NCBI RefSeq assembly: GCF_001613385.1
Contig: NZ_BDCG01000023.1
Coordinates: 62,001-126,000, forward strand
Length of the DNA: 64,000 nucleotides
Reading direction: 5' to 3'
From: Nocardia flavorosea NBRC 108225
GTDB taxonomy: Bacteria; Actinomycetota; Actinomycetes; Mycobacteriales; Mycobacteriaceae
Each line of letters starts with the position of its first letter. The stretch's first letter is position 1. A program made the position numbers and the translations under genes. Under the pieces are notes generated by a model that ran no database searches, was not told the DNA's origin, and saw nothing but the letters and a program-made list of their open reading frames with translations. Of the stretch, positions 44,783 through 53,833 are shown one piece after another.

Positions 44783-45559
44783 TCAGCCGGCCCGGCAGTC
44801 CGCGCCGCCCGGGAGCGGCAGGCAGATCCCGGCCGTGGCCGACAGGAGGAGTCCGGCGCCGGCCACCAGCGCGCCGAGGGCGACGGCCAGGAACACTCCG
44901 ACCCACAGCAGGCCGGGCAGCCGGGTGAGCCGTGCCAGCTGGTCGGCATCGGTGGTGCCGTCGCGCATCCGGGACCGGGTGCGCTGCAACTCCAGTACCG
45001 GACGGCTGCCGGCGAGTAGCAGTAGCCAGGTCGCCAGGTAGGCGAAACCCGCTTGCAGCGCATCGGAACCGAACCAGGACACGCCGAAAACCAAGGCCCC
45101 CGTGGTCACTACGGATACCACGCCGTACACGTTCCGGATCATCACCAGTATGATGGCCAGGGCGGCGATGGCGATCCACAGCATCAGCGTGATCCGCCCG
45201 GCGCCGAGCAGGGCGGCGAAACCCAGCCCGACCAGCGGTGGCGCCGGATAACCGGCGAGCGCGGTCAAAATCATGCCGAATCCATAGGGTTTTCCGCTGG
45301 AAACGGTGAGCCCGGAGGTATCGGAATGCAGGGTGATCGCGTTGAGCCGCCGGCCGCTCAGTAGTGCGACCAATGCGTGCCCGCCCTCGTGCGCAATGGT
45401 GACGACATTGCGGGTCACCCGCCATAGCGGTCCGTAACCGACGAGAATCAGGGCTACCACCGCGGTCGCCAGTACCAACCAGGACGGCGGGGCCACCTGG
45501 GTCGTCGTGAGCCGTTCCGCGATGGAACTGCTGCGGTCTATCAGATCACCGGTATCCAC
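44783..45559 (-). CDS. M50-family membrane metallopeptidase
   Basis: A 258-residue integral membrane protein with six or so TM helices. The zinc motif HEGGH is at 57-61 in TIAHEGGHALVALLSGRRLNAITLHSDTSGLT, placing it in the M50B-like group seen across actinobacteria (no PDZ domain). A second metal ligand Asp is not obvious in a short form of this size. The substrate is unknown. It converges on the SIP gene with a 12-base gap. Confidence 0.85.
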   Translation of the reverse strand: MDTGDLIDRSSSIAERLTTTQVAPPSWLVLATAVVALILVGYGPLWRVTRNVVTIAHEGGHALVALLSGRRLNAITLHSDTSGLTVSSGKPYGFGMILTALAGYPAPPLVGLGFAALLGAGRITLMLWIAIAALAIILVMIRNVYGVVSVVTTGALVFGVSWFGSDALQAGFAYLATWLLLLAGSRPVLELQRTRSRMRDGTTDADQLARLTRLPGLLWVGVFLAVALGALVAGAGLLLSATAGICLPLPGGADCRAG

Positions 45560-45797
45560 TGCCGCACCATAACCGGGGAGGGCGCCGCGGCGCGCGGCGC
45601 CGGGAGGGCGGCCTCCGGCACCGGACCGGGGTGGGCGATACCACGATGCCCGGATATCTGTTGATGGGACGTTTCACTATCTTTGGCCGGCTGAATTCCG
45701 AGGTGGACCGAAGTCTGGGCGTTGGGTCGTTCACAGAACCATGAATAACTATACGTTTGTCCATATCGGTAGTCGGTCGCTGGCGGAGGGAGCACGG

Positions 45798-46262
45798 ATG
45801 TGCACGAGTGGACAGTACGACCCCGAACCGGAGGACTCCGCCGAAATCTTCGAAGTGCCGGAACTCACCGAACTGCTGCGGATCTGGTCCGTGCGCAGCA
45901 CGGGCGCGCCGCGGCAGTCGCGGCCGGTGGCGGATTTCGGGACGGCCTTCCGGGTGGGATTGGGGCTGGCGCTGGCGCTGCTCGACGATTCCGATCCCTC
46001 GGGACGGCAGGTGCTGGCCCGCCTCGAGGTAGCGGCCGCGCGCTGGGCCCGCGAGGAGGTTCCGCTCGAAGTGATCCAGCATGCCCTGCACGAGGGTGTG
46101 AAAAGTGGGCTGGGATTACGTGATTCGCCATTGTTGCGACGTTCGGGCGCGGCGCCCGGCGGGGTGGACGGATCGTTTGTGGTGGATGTGCTCGATACGC
46201 TGACTGCGGCGGTGTCTCGTGCCTATGTGGCGCAGGTCCGTAACGGCCAGGCCTCGGCCTGA
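45798..46262 (+). CDS. Stand-alone PucR N-terminal-like domain protein
   Basis: A 154-residue protein that is clearly paralogous to the N-terminal sensor region of the PucR regulator encoded tail-to-tail next door. Its LEVAAARWAREEVPLEVIQHALHEGVKSGLGL aligns with LENAAAGWAREGVPIDTIHHAVHEGFRLGLDL of the neighbour. VVDVLDTLTAAVSRAYVAQV aligns with VVEMLDKMTVCISMAYVREL. It has no GGDEF-like or HTH part. GGAGGGAG lies 8 bases before the ATG at 45798; the ATG at 45741 lacks a ribosome site. It could be a partner or dominant-negative modulator of the full regulator. Confidence 0.7.
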   Translation: MCTSGQYDPEPEDSAEIFEVPELTELLRIWSVRSTGAPRQSRPVADFGTAFRVGLGLALALLDDSDPSGRQVLARLEVAAARWAREEVPLEVIQHALHEGVKSGLGLRDSPLLRRSGAAPGGVDGSFVVDVLDTLTAAVSRAYVAQVRNGQASA

Positions 46263-46267
46263 TGTGC

Positions 46268-47485
46268 TCACCTCGCCCGATAGCTGCGCGCGACGAGCGC
46301 GGAACGCAGGTACCACAGGCCCGACGGCTGCGTCGGGTCGAAACCGGTCAGCTGCGCCACCCGTTTGAGCCGGTAATCGATCGTGTTGGTGTGAATATGC
46401 ATGAGCCGGGCCGTGCGCTGACGGTTGAGATTGTTGGAGATATGGCGCTGCAGCGTTTCCAGCAACTCCGGGTGGTCATCGAGCGGCTCGAGCAGCGAAC
46501 CGAGATATTCCCGGCCCGGTCCCGGGCGGGTGAGCTGGTATTCCAGTGCCATATCGTCGAACCGGTACAGCCCAGGGACGCATTCGAGCCGCTGCACCAT
46601 ATCCAGCAGCTCATGGGCCTGATCGGCGGCCGCGGGGATATCCGCGGTGGGCGTTTCCACCATGGCGGCACTGATCGGCACCTGCGCCGCGCGCGCCAGT
46701 TGCGGTATCAATTCGTCGAGCTCGTCGGCGCCGAGAGTTTCGGCCGGTAGTAGTACGGTGCCACCGTCCACGCTCAGCAGCGACAACGCCGCGTCGGTGC
46801 AGCGGGTCGCCAGTTCCGCCTGCACCCGGCGCAGTTTGCGGCGGGCCACCACTTTCCCGTCGAGCGCGGGAACGGATTCGTCGGGATGGGCCGGGATGGC
46901 CACGGCCAGCACGATATACGCGGGGGCGATCTCGATACCACATTCGCGAGCCATGGTCGAGGTACTGTGCCCGCCCAGCAGCGCCGAGGTGAGCGTATGC
47001 ACCGCCGTATGGTGTTCGTTGACCACCGAGCGCAGTTCCCGGACGTAGGCCATCGAGATACAGACCGTCATCTTGTCGAGCATTTCGACGACGAGTTTGG
47101 CGCCGTCGACCAGAGCGGAATAGTCGGTCACCGTCGCGTGCGACACCACCAGGTCCAGCCCGAGCCGGAACCCCTCGTGGACGGCGTGGTGGATGGTGTC
47201 GATCGGCACCCCTTCCCGCGCCCAGCCGGCGGCGGCGTTCTCCAGTCTCCGGGTCTTCTCCGGGATGTCCTTGCCGTCGAGCATGCTGACGGCCAGTTCC
47301 AGGCAGGTGCGGGTGATGATGGTGACATCGCCGTTGATCGCATCACCGGGCAGAGTCCCGCACGGCACCACGTTCTCCACGAAATGACCCACCATCCGGC
47401 GGGACAGTTTGCGGACATCCTGCAGCGGGGCAGACATGGGCTGTCCCGATAGCGTCAGCTTGGTTCTGGTCGTGTCGACGGTCAT
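46268..47485 (-). CDS. PucR/CdaR-family transcriptional regulator
   Basis: A 405-residue regulator. The N-terminal sensor (RRMVGHFVENVVPCGTLPGDAINGDVTIITRTCLELAVSMLDG) is an RsbT-co-antagonist-like helical domain. A central GGDEF-like CdaR domain spans about 175-290. The C-terminal PucR HTH is LLETLQRHISNNLNRQRTARLMHIHTNTIDYRLKRVAQLTG. AAGGAG lies 6 bases before the ATG at 47483. Target genes are not evident. Its stop lies 5 bases from that of the short N-domain paralogue. Confidence 0.9.
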   Translation of the reverse strand: MTVDTTRTKLTLSGQPMSAPLQDVRKLSRRMVGHFVENVVPCGTLPGDAINGDVTIITRTCLELAVSMLDGKDIPEKTRRLENAAAGWAREGVPIDTIHHAVHEGFRLGLDLVVSHATVTDYSALVDGAKLVVEMLDKMTVCISMAYVRELRSVVNEHHTAVHTLTSALLGGHSTSTMARECGIEIAPAYIVLAVAIPAHPDESVPALDGKVVARRKLRRVQAELATRCTDAALSLLSVDGGTVLLPAETLGADELDELIPQLARAAQVPISAAMVETPTADIPAAADQAHELLDMVQRLECVPGLYRFDDMALEYQLTRPGPGREYLGSLLEPLDDHPELLETLQRHISNNLNRQRTARLMHIHTNTIDYRLKRVAQLTGFDPTQPSGLWYLRSALVARSYRAR

Positions 47486-47649
47486 GCTGACTCCTTCTAC
47501 CCCCCGGACGGTGAGACTGCGGCTACACAGTAACGACCGGATGTCGTACCGGGTACCGCTTTGCGAACTGGACTGGACGACGGTAAAGGGGCGCGCCCAT
47601 CGCATTGTGAGCGGTCACAGTGGTACGCGCTATGGTCGAAACCCGCTGA

Positions 47650-48171
47650 TCAGGCCGGTAGGGCGGGCGCAAGGACGCTTGCCACCCGCTCCGCGCGGCC
47701 GCAGACGTCCGCGCCGGTTCCGGGACCGGCACTGTCCAGCCGGACCCGGATCAGTCCGCCGTCCTCGGTGGGCAGGGCAACCGTGCAGGTCGCCGCGGTA
47801 CCGGTGGACCGAGGCTGCACTCGCTGCCCGGTCCGGTCCGCCACGGTGATCTCCGTGCGGAGGGCCTCGGCGCCGCCCACGCTCTCCGGAGAGCCGGCAG
47901 TGGTGAACAGCACCCGCACCACGGCCTCACCGCTGCTCCAGCCGCACCCGGCCCAGCCCGGCTCCGCGGCGACGTCCCGCCGCTGCGATCCGGCCGGGAA
48001 CCCGGCCTCGGTGAGGAGCCCGTCCGGCAGATCGCACGGATCCCACACTGCGGCCGGATCCGTGACCTCCGCCGCCCCGCAGGCGCCGGCGCCGAGCACG
48101 GCGGCGGCGAGCACGCAGCACAGCATCCGGTGGCGGACAGGACTGCCCGGGACAGTTGCCGAATTCGTCAT
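47650..48171 (-). CDS. DUF3558-family lipoprotein
   Basis: A 173-residue exported lipoprotein. A hydrophobic signal sequence (LCCVLAAAVLGAGAC) ends in the lipobox L-G-A-G-A-C, with Cys31 predicted to be lipidated. The mature part has DPCDLPDGLLTEAGF, CGWSSGEAVVRVLFTT and a late Cys pair, matching DUF3558, an actinomycete cell-surface family of unknown function. It lies upstream of pucR on the same strand. Confidence 0.82.
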   Translation of the reverse strand: MTNSATVPGSPVRHRMLCCVLAAAVLGAGACGAAEVTDPAAVWDPCDLPDGLLTEAGFPAGSQRRDVAAEPGWAGCGWSSGEAVVRVLFTTAGSPESVGGAEALRTEITVADRTGQRVQPRSTGTAATCTVALPTEDGGLIRVRLDSAGPGTGADVCGRAERVASVLAPALPA

Positions 48172-48397
48172 TCCGCGGATGCTAGCCGTGGGTTACATTG
48201 CGGCACAGGGGCTCTGTGTGCCCTCACAGCGCCCACTGACGACTGTTGCGGATCGGCACAAGCCGGTTGCGGCCGGTGTGGTGGTCAAACGTCCACCCAC
48301 TATGTGGAAATCCGGACGCTCGAGAGGCCCGGTGCGGGAATAGCGTGACTGCACGGCGGTGTTGGCCGGTCTGTTGTCCGAGGAAAGGGGTGCGCCG

Positions 48398-49810
48398 GTG
48401 GTGGCGGATACCGCAAAGGCCGGCGTAGGGCTTCGTTCCGACCGTGGCGCGATACTGGGCTCACTGATGCTGGCCACGGGTCTGATCGCGCTCGATTCGA
48501 CGATTATCGCGACCGCGGTCCTCTCCATCACCGCAAGCCTCGGCGGTTTCGCCCAGTTCCCGTGGCTGTTCTCGATCTATTTGCTGGCCCAGGCGGTCAC
48601 CGTGCCCATCTACGGCAAGGTCGCCGATCTGGTGGGCCGCAAACCGGTGATCCTCTTCGGCATCGCGGTATTCGCCCTCGGCTCACTGCTCTGTGGCCTT
48701 GCCGGGAATATGATGTGGCTCATCGTATTCCGGGGTATCCAGGGCATCGGCGCGGGCGCCATCCAGCCGATGACCATGACCATCGCCGGGGATATCTACA
48801 CACTTGCCGAACGTGCGAAGGCGCAGGGATATATCGCCGGAGTCTGGGCCTTCTCCTCGGTGGCCGGCCCCCTGCTGGGCGGGGTTTTCGCCGATCACCT
48901 CGGCTGGCGATGGATATTTCTGATCAATATTCCGCTGTCGGCCTGGGCGGCCTGGATGCTGTCCCGCCATTTCACCGAGACCGTACCCCGGCAGCGGACT
49001 GCTCTCGACTATCCCGGCGCGATACTGCTGACCTCCGGGGCGGGAGCGATAATCCTCGGCCTGCTCGAAGGCGGCCGGTCCTGGGCGTGGGATTCGCCGG
49101 CCGGTATCGGGATCTTCGCCGGCGGCGCGGCCGCGCTGGTGGCGTTCGTTTTCGTGGAACGCCGGGCCGCGAATCCGATTCTGCCGCTGTGGCTTTTCAC
49201 CCGGCGGGTGGTGCTGGCCAGTTCGGCGATCTCACTGCTGGTCGGGGCGCTGCTGCTCGGCCTCACCTCCTACGTCCCGACCTTCACCCAGGGCGTGCTC
49301 GGCGCCGGCGCACTCGTCGGCGGCCTGACCGTGGGCGCGCTCACCCTCGGATGGCCGATCTCGGCATCCCAATCCGGCCGGGTGTACCTGCGGATCGGTT
49401 TCCGGTTCACCGCCGTTCTCGGCGGGATACTCGCCACGATCGGCGCTTCCGCGACGTTGTTCATCGACATCGGATCGTCGATCGGGCAGGTCGCAGCCAC
49501 CTGTTTCCTCATCGGCCTCGGGATGGGCCTGGTGGCCGGCCCCACCCTGATCGCCGCGCAGACGGCCACCTCCTGGCACGAACGCGGCGTGGTGACCTCG
49601 GCGAATATGTTCGCCAGATCCATCGGCAGCGCGGTCGGGGTGGCTGTGTTCGGTGCGCTGGTCAACTCCCGGATCGGTGATGCGGCCGTCCCCGCACCCG
49701 AAGCCCTGGCCGAAGGGGTGCACCTGGTTTTCGTGGCGGTGCTGGTGATGACGGTAGCGATCGTGGGTGGCGGTGCCCTCATGCCGGGCCGCTCCGGATC
49801 CGGCCGGTAG
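48398..49810 (+). CDS. MFS multidrug exporter, DHA2 type (14 TM)
   Basis: A 470-residue transporter with about 14 TM helices. The DHA2 motifs are LDSTIIATAVLSI in TM1, GKVADLVGRKPVILFG (motif A after TM2) and RGIQGIGAGAIQPMTMTIAGDIYT (motif B). GVWAFSSVAGPLLGGVFADHLGWRWIFLINIP (motif C and beyond) follows. It resembles EmrB/QacA-like actinobacterial exporters. AGGAAAGGGG precedes the GTG at 48398; a GTG at 48359 would extend it by 13 residues. Divergent from the DUF3558 lipoprotein. Substrate unknown. Confidence 0.9.
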   Translation: MVADTAKAGVGLRSDRGAILGSLMLATGLIALDSTIIATAVLSITASLGGFAQFPWLFSIYLLAQAVTVPIYGKVADLVGRKPVILFGIAVFALGSLLCGLAGNMMWLIVFRGIQGIGAGAIQPMTMTIAGDIYTLAERAKAQGYIAGVWAFSSVAGPLLGGVFADHLGWRWIFLINIPLSAWAAWMLSRHFTETVPRQRTALDYPGAILLTSGAGAIILGLLEGGRSWAWDSPAGIGIFAGGAAALVAFVFVERRAANPILPLWLFTRRVVLASSAISLLVGALLLGLTSYVPTFTQGVLGAGALVGGLTVGALTLGWPISASQSGRVYLRIGFRFTAVLGGILATIGASATLFIDIGSSIGQVAATCFLIGLGMGLVAGPTLIAAQTATSWHERGVVTSANMFARSIGSAVGVAVFGALVNSRIGDAAVPAPEALAEGVHLVFVAVLVMTVAIVGGGALMPGRSGSGR

Positions 49811-49829
49811 CGGCCCGGCGGCGCGGCGC

Positions 49830-50813
49830 CTAGGCCTCCCGGCCGAGAACCTCCACCCGTTCGCCCGCCTCGAACTCGATCACCTGGTGGACCCGGGATT
49901 CGCCCACGGGACCGAGATCGGCGAGTACCACGTCATCGCGCCGGGTCAGTGATTCGACGATCGCGTCGACCGGTTGACCGTCCGATCCGGCGATACGGAG
50001 GCGATCGCCGACCTCGAGGGCATCCGCACGGATACCGCTGGGGGCCGCCAGGGGGTTGTACACCCCGCAGTAGGTCCGGCCGGCTGTATCGCCGACGCCG
50101 CGGTGGGCGATGGTCCACCACACCGGCGCGGAACTGTCGCCGGCGTTGCGGCGGTGCCGGTACAGCACCCGATCGCGACCGTCCTCGGCGGCGGCCCGGC
50201 TCTCGTGCACCGAAACATGCCGCCGAATCGGCGCACTGCGATGCCGTACGGTACCGGCCGCACCGTCGACGACCAGGACCCAGCCACCGGACAGATCCTG
50301 GTCCCGGGCCGCGTTCACCCGTTTGGCCAACGCCTGGCCCGGGGTGGCGCCGAGCCGGTCGGCCACCTCGGCCAGGCTCTCGGCCAGCCCCAGCGCGCGC
50401 AGGAATCCGGCCACCTCGATCTCCGCGGTGCCGAGCCGCTGCGCGAGCACCGGCATCGGCGTGCGCTCGCGCCACGCCTGCCGGGTGAGATGCTCGTGTT
50501 CGGTGAGCCACAGCGCGGACGGGCCGTGGCGGTGGTTGTCGACCACCGTCGCCCACCAGTCCCAGCCCGGTTCGGCGGCGAGCCGATCCCGGATCCAGCC
50601 GGCGCGATCGGCGGCGCGGACCCTTTCCTGCGGGGGGATGACATTGCGTAGTGCCGCCCGTACGGCGGACGGTGTGCGCCCGAGAACGTCGGCAATCGCG
50701 GTCAGTTCCTTGCCGGCACGGAGTTCCGACACGATCGTCCGATACTCCGATTCCCGCCACGAGGTGCCGTGCTGACGCGGCGGCAGCAGTCGTTGTTGTC
50801 CGAATTCACTCAT
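49830..50813 (-). CDS. Hypothetical protein with several HTH-like segments
   Basis: A 327-residue protein I do not recognise as a named family. The N-terminal region has SEYRTIVSELRAGKELTAIADVLGRTPSAVRAALRNVIPP, which looks like a sigma/Myb-like HTH. Two further helix-turn-helix-like repeats follow (MPVLAQRLGTAEIEVAGFLRALGLAE and LAEVADRLGATPGQALAKRVNA). The C-terminal part is beta-rich (GDRLRIAGSDGQPVDAIVESLTRRDDVVLADLGPVGESRVHQVIEF), possibly a small barrel. ATG at 50811 chosen; GTG one codon earlier is possible. DNA binding is an inference. Confidence 0.65.
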   Translation of the reverse strand: MSEFGQQRLLPPRQHGTSWRESEYRTIVSELRAGKELTAIADVLGRTPSAVRAALRNVIPPQERVRAADRAGWIRDRLAAEPGWDWWATVVDNHRHGPSALWLTEHEHLTRQAWRERTPMPVLAQRLGTAEIEVAGFLRALGLAESLAEVADRLGATPGQALAKRVNAARDQDLSGGWVLVVDGAAGTVRHRSAPIRRHVSVHESRAAAEDGRDRVLYRHRRNAGDSSAPVWWTIAHRGVGDTAGRTYCGVYNPLAAPSGIRADALEVGDRLRIAGSDGQPVDAIVESLTRRDDVVLADLGPVGESRVHQVIEFEAGERVEVLGREA

Positions 50814-51069
50814 CACAGAACCCCCGGTTCCGTTGCGCCGGAGACTGTCCGCCGTGACCGGTCGGCCGATCGCGACTCACTCTCCGACTGTGTCCTACCT
50901 GCATGATTTTACTGCGGGGGTCCGACAGAAACGGCTCCGGAAAACGGCGGAGCACAGGTGCCGTCGTGCATGATATCGGCTCGGCGCCAACAGAATCGGC
51001 ATCGCGGCGCTGGAAAGCGGCCTCGGCCGTGCGCCGCCGCATCCGGCAGTGCACGGCCGAGAACCGATA

Positions 51070-51624
51070 TCACGGAGTGGAATAACCGATCAGCGCGCCG
51101 ATACCCGCGCCGATCGGGATGGTGATCAGTGCACCGACACCGCCGAGGAAGAAGCCGAGTACCGCGCCGATACCGCCGCCGATCAGCGCACCGATCCCGG
51201 CATTGTGCATTTTGCGGGCTTCGGTGCCCGGATCGGCGACCAGCTGGGCGAGATGGTCACGCGCCGGTGTGGCGGCCTCCGGTGTGAGCGTGAGGGTCCG
51301 GCCGTCCGCGGAGACCGCGGCAGCCAGCGGCGCGGTGGTGCCCGCAGCGGTGACCCCGAGCGGCAAGGTGGTCAGCGTGTGCCCTGCCGCGTCGGCCAGC
51401 AGTACCGCGGCACCGCCCGCGGCGAGCCGGAAACTGCCGGTGTCCAGCGTTGTGACAACTGCCGTCCCCGCCTCGTTCGGTGCGGCGACGTACCCGACCC
51501 CCTGCTCGGTGCCGCGCACGGCCACCTCGGCGGCGGCCCGTGGATCGGCGTGCGCGGTACCCGCGGCCGCACCGAGAGCGCCGATCGAGAGCAGCGCGGT
51601 CGCTGCGATGTACTTGATTCTCAT
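51070..51624 (-). CDS. Secreted glycine-zipper protein
   Basis: A 184-residue exported protein. The signal peptide (IKYIAATALLSIGALGAAAGTAHAD) is followed by a beta-rich domain of about 110 residues (VGYVAAPNEAGTAVVTTLDTGSFRLAAGGAAVLLADAAG). It ends in a glycine-zipper C-terminus: AGIGALIGGGIGAVLGFFLGGVGALITIPIGAGIGALIGY. That tail resembles the tails of the two proteins at 3310 and 4967, although the N-terminal domains differ. Mature N-terminus follows A-H-A. Function unknown; the zipper suggests membrane insertion or oligomerisation. Confidence 0.75.
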   Translation of the reverse strand: MRIKYIAATALLSIGALGAAAGTAHADPRAAAEVAVRGTEQGVGYVAAPNEAGTAVVTTLDTGSFRLAAGGAAVLLADAAGHTLTTLPLGVTAAGTTAPLAAAVSADGRTLTLTPEAATPARDHLAQLVADPGTEARKMHNAGIGALIGGGIGAVLGFFLGGVGALITIPIGAGIGALIGYSTP

Positions 51625-52026
51625 GGTATTTCCCCACATGTTCTGCCGGCGTCGTGACACCGGCCGGTCCCCAGTGGCCGGATTTCGGCCCGGAACCCAT
51701 TCTCGAAGAACCGGATACGACGGACAATGCTTTCGGTCGAATCGACGCAGACACGCCGCGGTTCGAGTACCCGGCGAGTTCGCCGACCGCTCGCGGGAGC
51801 CCCGCGTATGGACTGCGGTTGTGCGGGTTCCGGCGGCGCCGGGAAACATCAGTAGCGTGGGGGCGTCGCCGGCCCGCAGGGAACGGTCCGCGGGTCCCTG
51901 TCCGGCGACGACTCCGGGACAGCGCCTGAGAGCTCCGTCCACCACATGGTGAGGTCTGGTTTCCGGCGTAGCCAGAGTCTGCTGCCGCGGTGCTGCGTTC
52001 CCATGTATACCCCGAGCCGGGGGTCG
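51625..52026. other. Intergenic region without a supported gene
   Basis: About 400 bases between the glycine-zipper gene start and the end of the Tat-exported oxidoreductase gene. Open frames occur on both strands, but none has a ribosome site or domain. It should contain the promoter of the glycine-zipper gene. Confidence 0.4.
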
Positions 52027-53820
52027 TCAAATATCCAATATGTGCGGTAGTCCCGCGCGGAAGCGGTCGGCGTCGAGCTTCTTGGCGGCCTCGAATGCCG
52101 GTAGCGCGACCAGCGGAAACACGGGGGCGTGCGGGGCGGGGTCGTCGGCGGCATCGATGATGGCGTTGGCGGCGCTACGGCCGGATTCGTTGGCGCTCTC
52201 CATGGTGGCCAGGTCGATATGACTGCGTACATGGTCGCCGCCGAAGAACAGATTCGGAATGGCGCAGTGCGCGTACGGCCGATGATCGTAGGATCCCACG
52301 GTATTGACCAGTAGGGGTGTCTCGTTGTGAGTGGTACCGCCGGACCAGCTGATTCCCGGATCCAGATGCCAGGAATGGATATCCTCGTCGCGTAGCCAGC
52401 CCGTTCCGGTGTTCAGCCACACTTTCAGCTGGGCCCAGACCTCTGCCGCGATTTCCGCGGCGGTGCACTGCTTGGCGGGTCGCCCGTGCAGGATTCCCGG
52501 GGTATCCCAATCGGAGATATCGACCGAGAAGCATTCCTGCACCGACCCGTCGCCGTACTGCCCGGCGAAATCACCGACCCACATCGGTGCCTGGCGCAGC
52601 GCCGTGAGCGCCCACGGTGACCCCAGGGCGGCGATATGGCCCTCCGGGATCTCGGTGGGACGGCGCAGATAGAACTGGATACCGACCATCCAATCGGTGA
52701 GCAGTTCCCGCATCCCGGCCAGGTGCGGATCGGCCGCCAGGATCCGGTCGTTCAGCAGCGGCACTGTTTTCTCCACCGGCATGGCGCAGATGTAGTGATC
52801 CGCGACCACGGAGGTCGCCGTGCCGTGCGCGTCGGTGACGGTGACCGAATCGATCCGGCCGCCCGCACAGGACAGCCGGCTCGCCCGCTGCCCCATGACG
52901 AATTGCACGCCGCGCGACCGTAGATAGTCCACCCAGGGGTCGATCCACGCCGCGTTCGTGGGGCGGTTCAGGATTCGGTCCACACCACCGGAGAACTGCG
53001 GGATCAGCCCCGTCCCGGCGAGTACCAGTGCTTCACCGATGGTGCCGATCGTGCGTGCCGAACTCAGATGCGGTTTGGCGGCCACCGTGATGCGGGTGAG
53101 TGCGTTGACCAGATACGCCCGGTAGGCCGCGGATTTACCGTCGGCCCGCATGATCTGCTCCCAGGTCAGGTATTCCCATTGCCCGAACCGCCGTTCGGTA
53201 CTCGAGGTGAACCACATGAGCATCTGCTTGCCGAAGAAGGCCAGTTCGTGCGGCGGCAGCTCCGGGATGAAGCCGAATGCGCTGACGATGCTGTTCTGCA
53301 GGTTTTGCGGCGTGAGCTGGTCGAGTCCGGCGATCTCCACCGGCGCGACGATCGGTGGCCGGTCGCGGAAACCGGCCACGGTGCCCTCGACGCGGATCAG
53401 GTTGTCCAGGACACCGTCCGGGTTGCCGGGGAACGGGATCCGGCGCATGGTGTCGGGAATGTTCTGATAGCAGCCCGGAAAGAACCGGAACCCGTGTTCA
53501 CCGGGCAGATCGGCGCGTCCGCCGGTACCGGTGCCGGGAACTCCCAGGCTGCGCGCCTTTCCGCCCAGATAGGCCGGTTCATAGACGGTCACCCGGAAAC
53601 CGCGTTCGGCGAGTTCGTGGGCGGCCGATAAACCGGCCATCCCGCCACCGAAAATCGCGACCTCCTTACCGCCGGTGCGTAGACCGGGAGTTCGGTGCCG
53701 GGCCGGGCCCGCCGCGGCGGTCGCCTGCCCGGCGGCGAGTATCGCGGCGCCGGCGAATGCACCGCGTAGCGCGGTGCGGCGGTCGATCGATGCTGACTTC
53801 TTCGGCAGCTGATCCGGCAT
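52027..53820 (-). CDS. Tat-exported FAD-dependent oxidoreductase, hydroxysqualene-dehydroxylase-like
   Basis: A 597-residue flavoprotein of the amine-oxidase/phytoene-desaturase superfamily. A twin-arginine signal S-x-RRTALRG (RR at 14-15) precedes a hydrophobic segment. The FAD motif VAIFGGGMAGLSAAHEL is at 54-70, and GEHGFRFFPGCYQNIPDTMRRIPFP is the signature of the HpnE/hydroxysqualene dehydroxylase-like group. The C-terminus has NLFFGGDHVRSHIDLATMESANESGRSAAN. It lies 13 bases after a flavoprotein monooxygenase in the same operon, both probably acting on one lipid or isoprenoid substrate (inference). Confidence 0.88.
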   Translation of the reverse strand: MPDQLPKKSASIDRRTALRGAFAGAAILAAGQATAAAGPARHRTPGLRTGGKEVAIFGGGMAGLSAAHELAERGFRVTVYEPAYLGGKARSLGVPGTGTGGRADLPGEHGFRFFPGCYQNIPDTMRRIPFPGNPDGVLDNLIRVEGTVAGFRDRPPIVAPVEIAGLDQLTPQNLQNSIVSAFGFIPELPPHELAFFGKQMLMWFTSSTERRFGQWEYLTWEQIMRADGKSAAYRAYLVNALTRITVAAKPHLSSARTIGTIGEALVLAGTGLIPQFSGGVDRILNRPTNAAWIDPWVDYLRSRGVQFVMGQRASRLSCAGGRIDSVTVTDAHGTATSVVADHYICAMPVEKTVPLLNDRILAADPHLAGMRELLTDWMVGIQFYLRRPTEIPEGHIAALGSPWALTALRQAPMWVGDFAGQYGDGSVQECFSVDISDWDTPGILHGRPAKQCTAAEIAAEVWAQLKVWLNTGTGWLRDEDIHSWHLDPGISWSGGTTHNETPLLVNTVGSYDHRPYAHCAIPNLFFGGDHVRSHIDLATMESANESGRSAANAIIDAADDPAPHAPVFPLVALPAFEAAKKLDADRFRAGLPHILDI

Positions 53821-53833
53821 GGTCTTCTCCTGG

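Noticed and set aside
49830..50813. Sigma factor
   Set aside because: HTH-like segments are present, but region 2 and region 4 signatures are absent.
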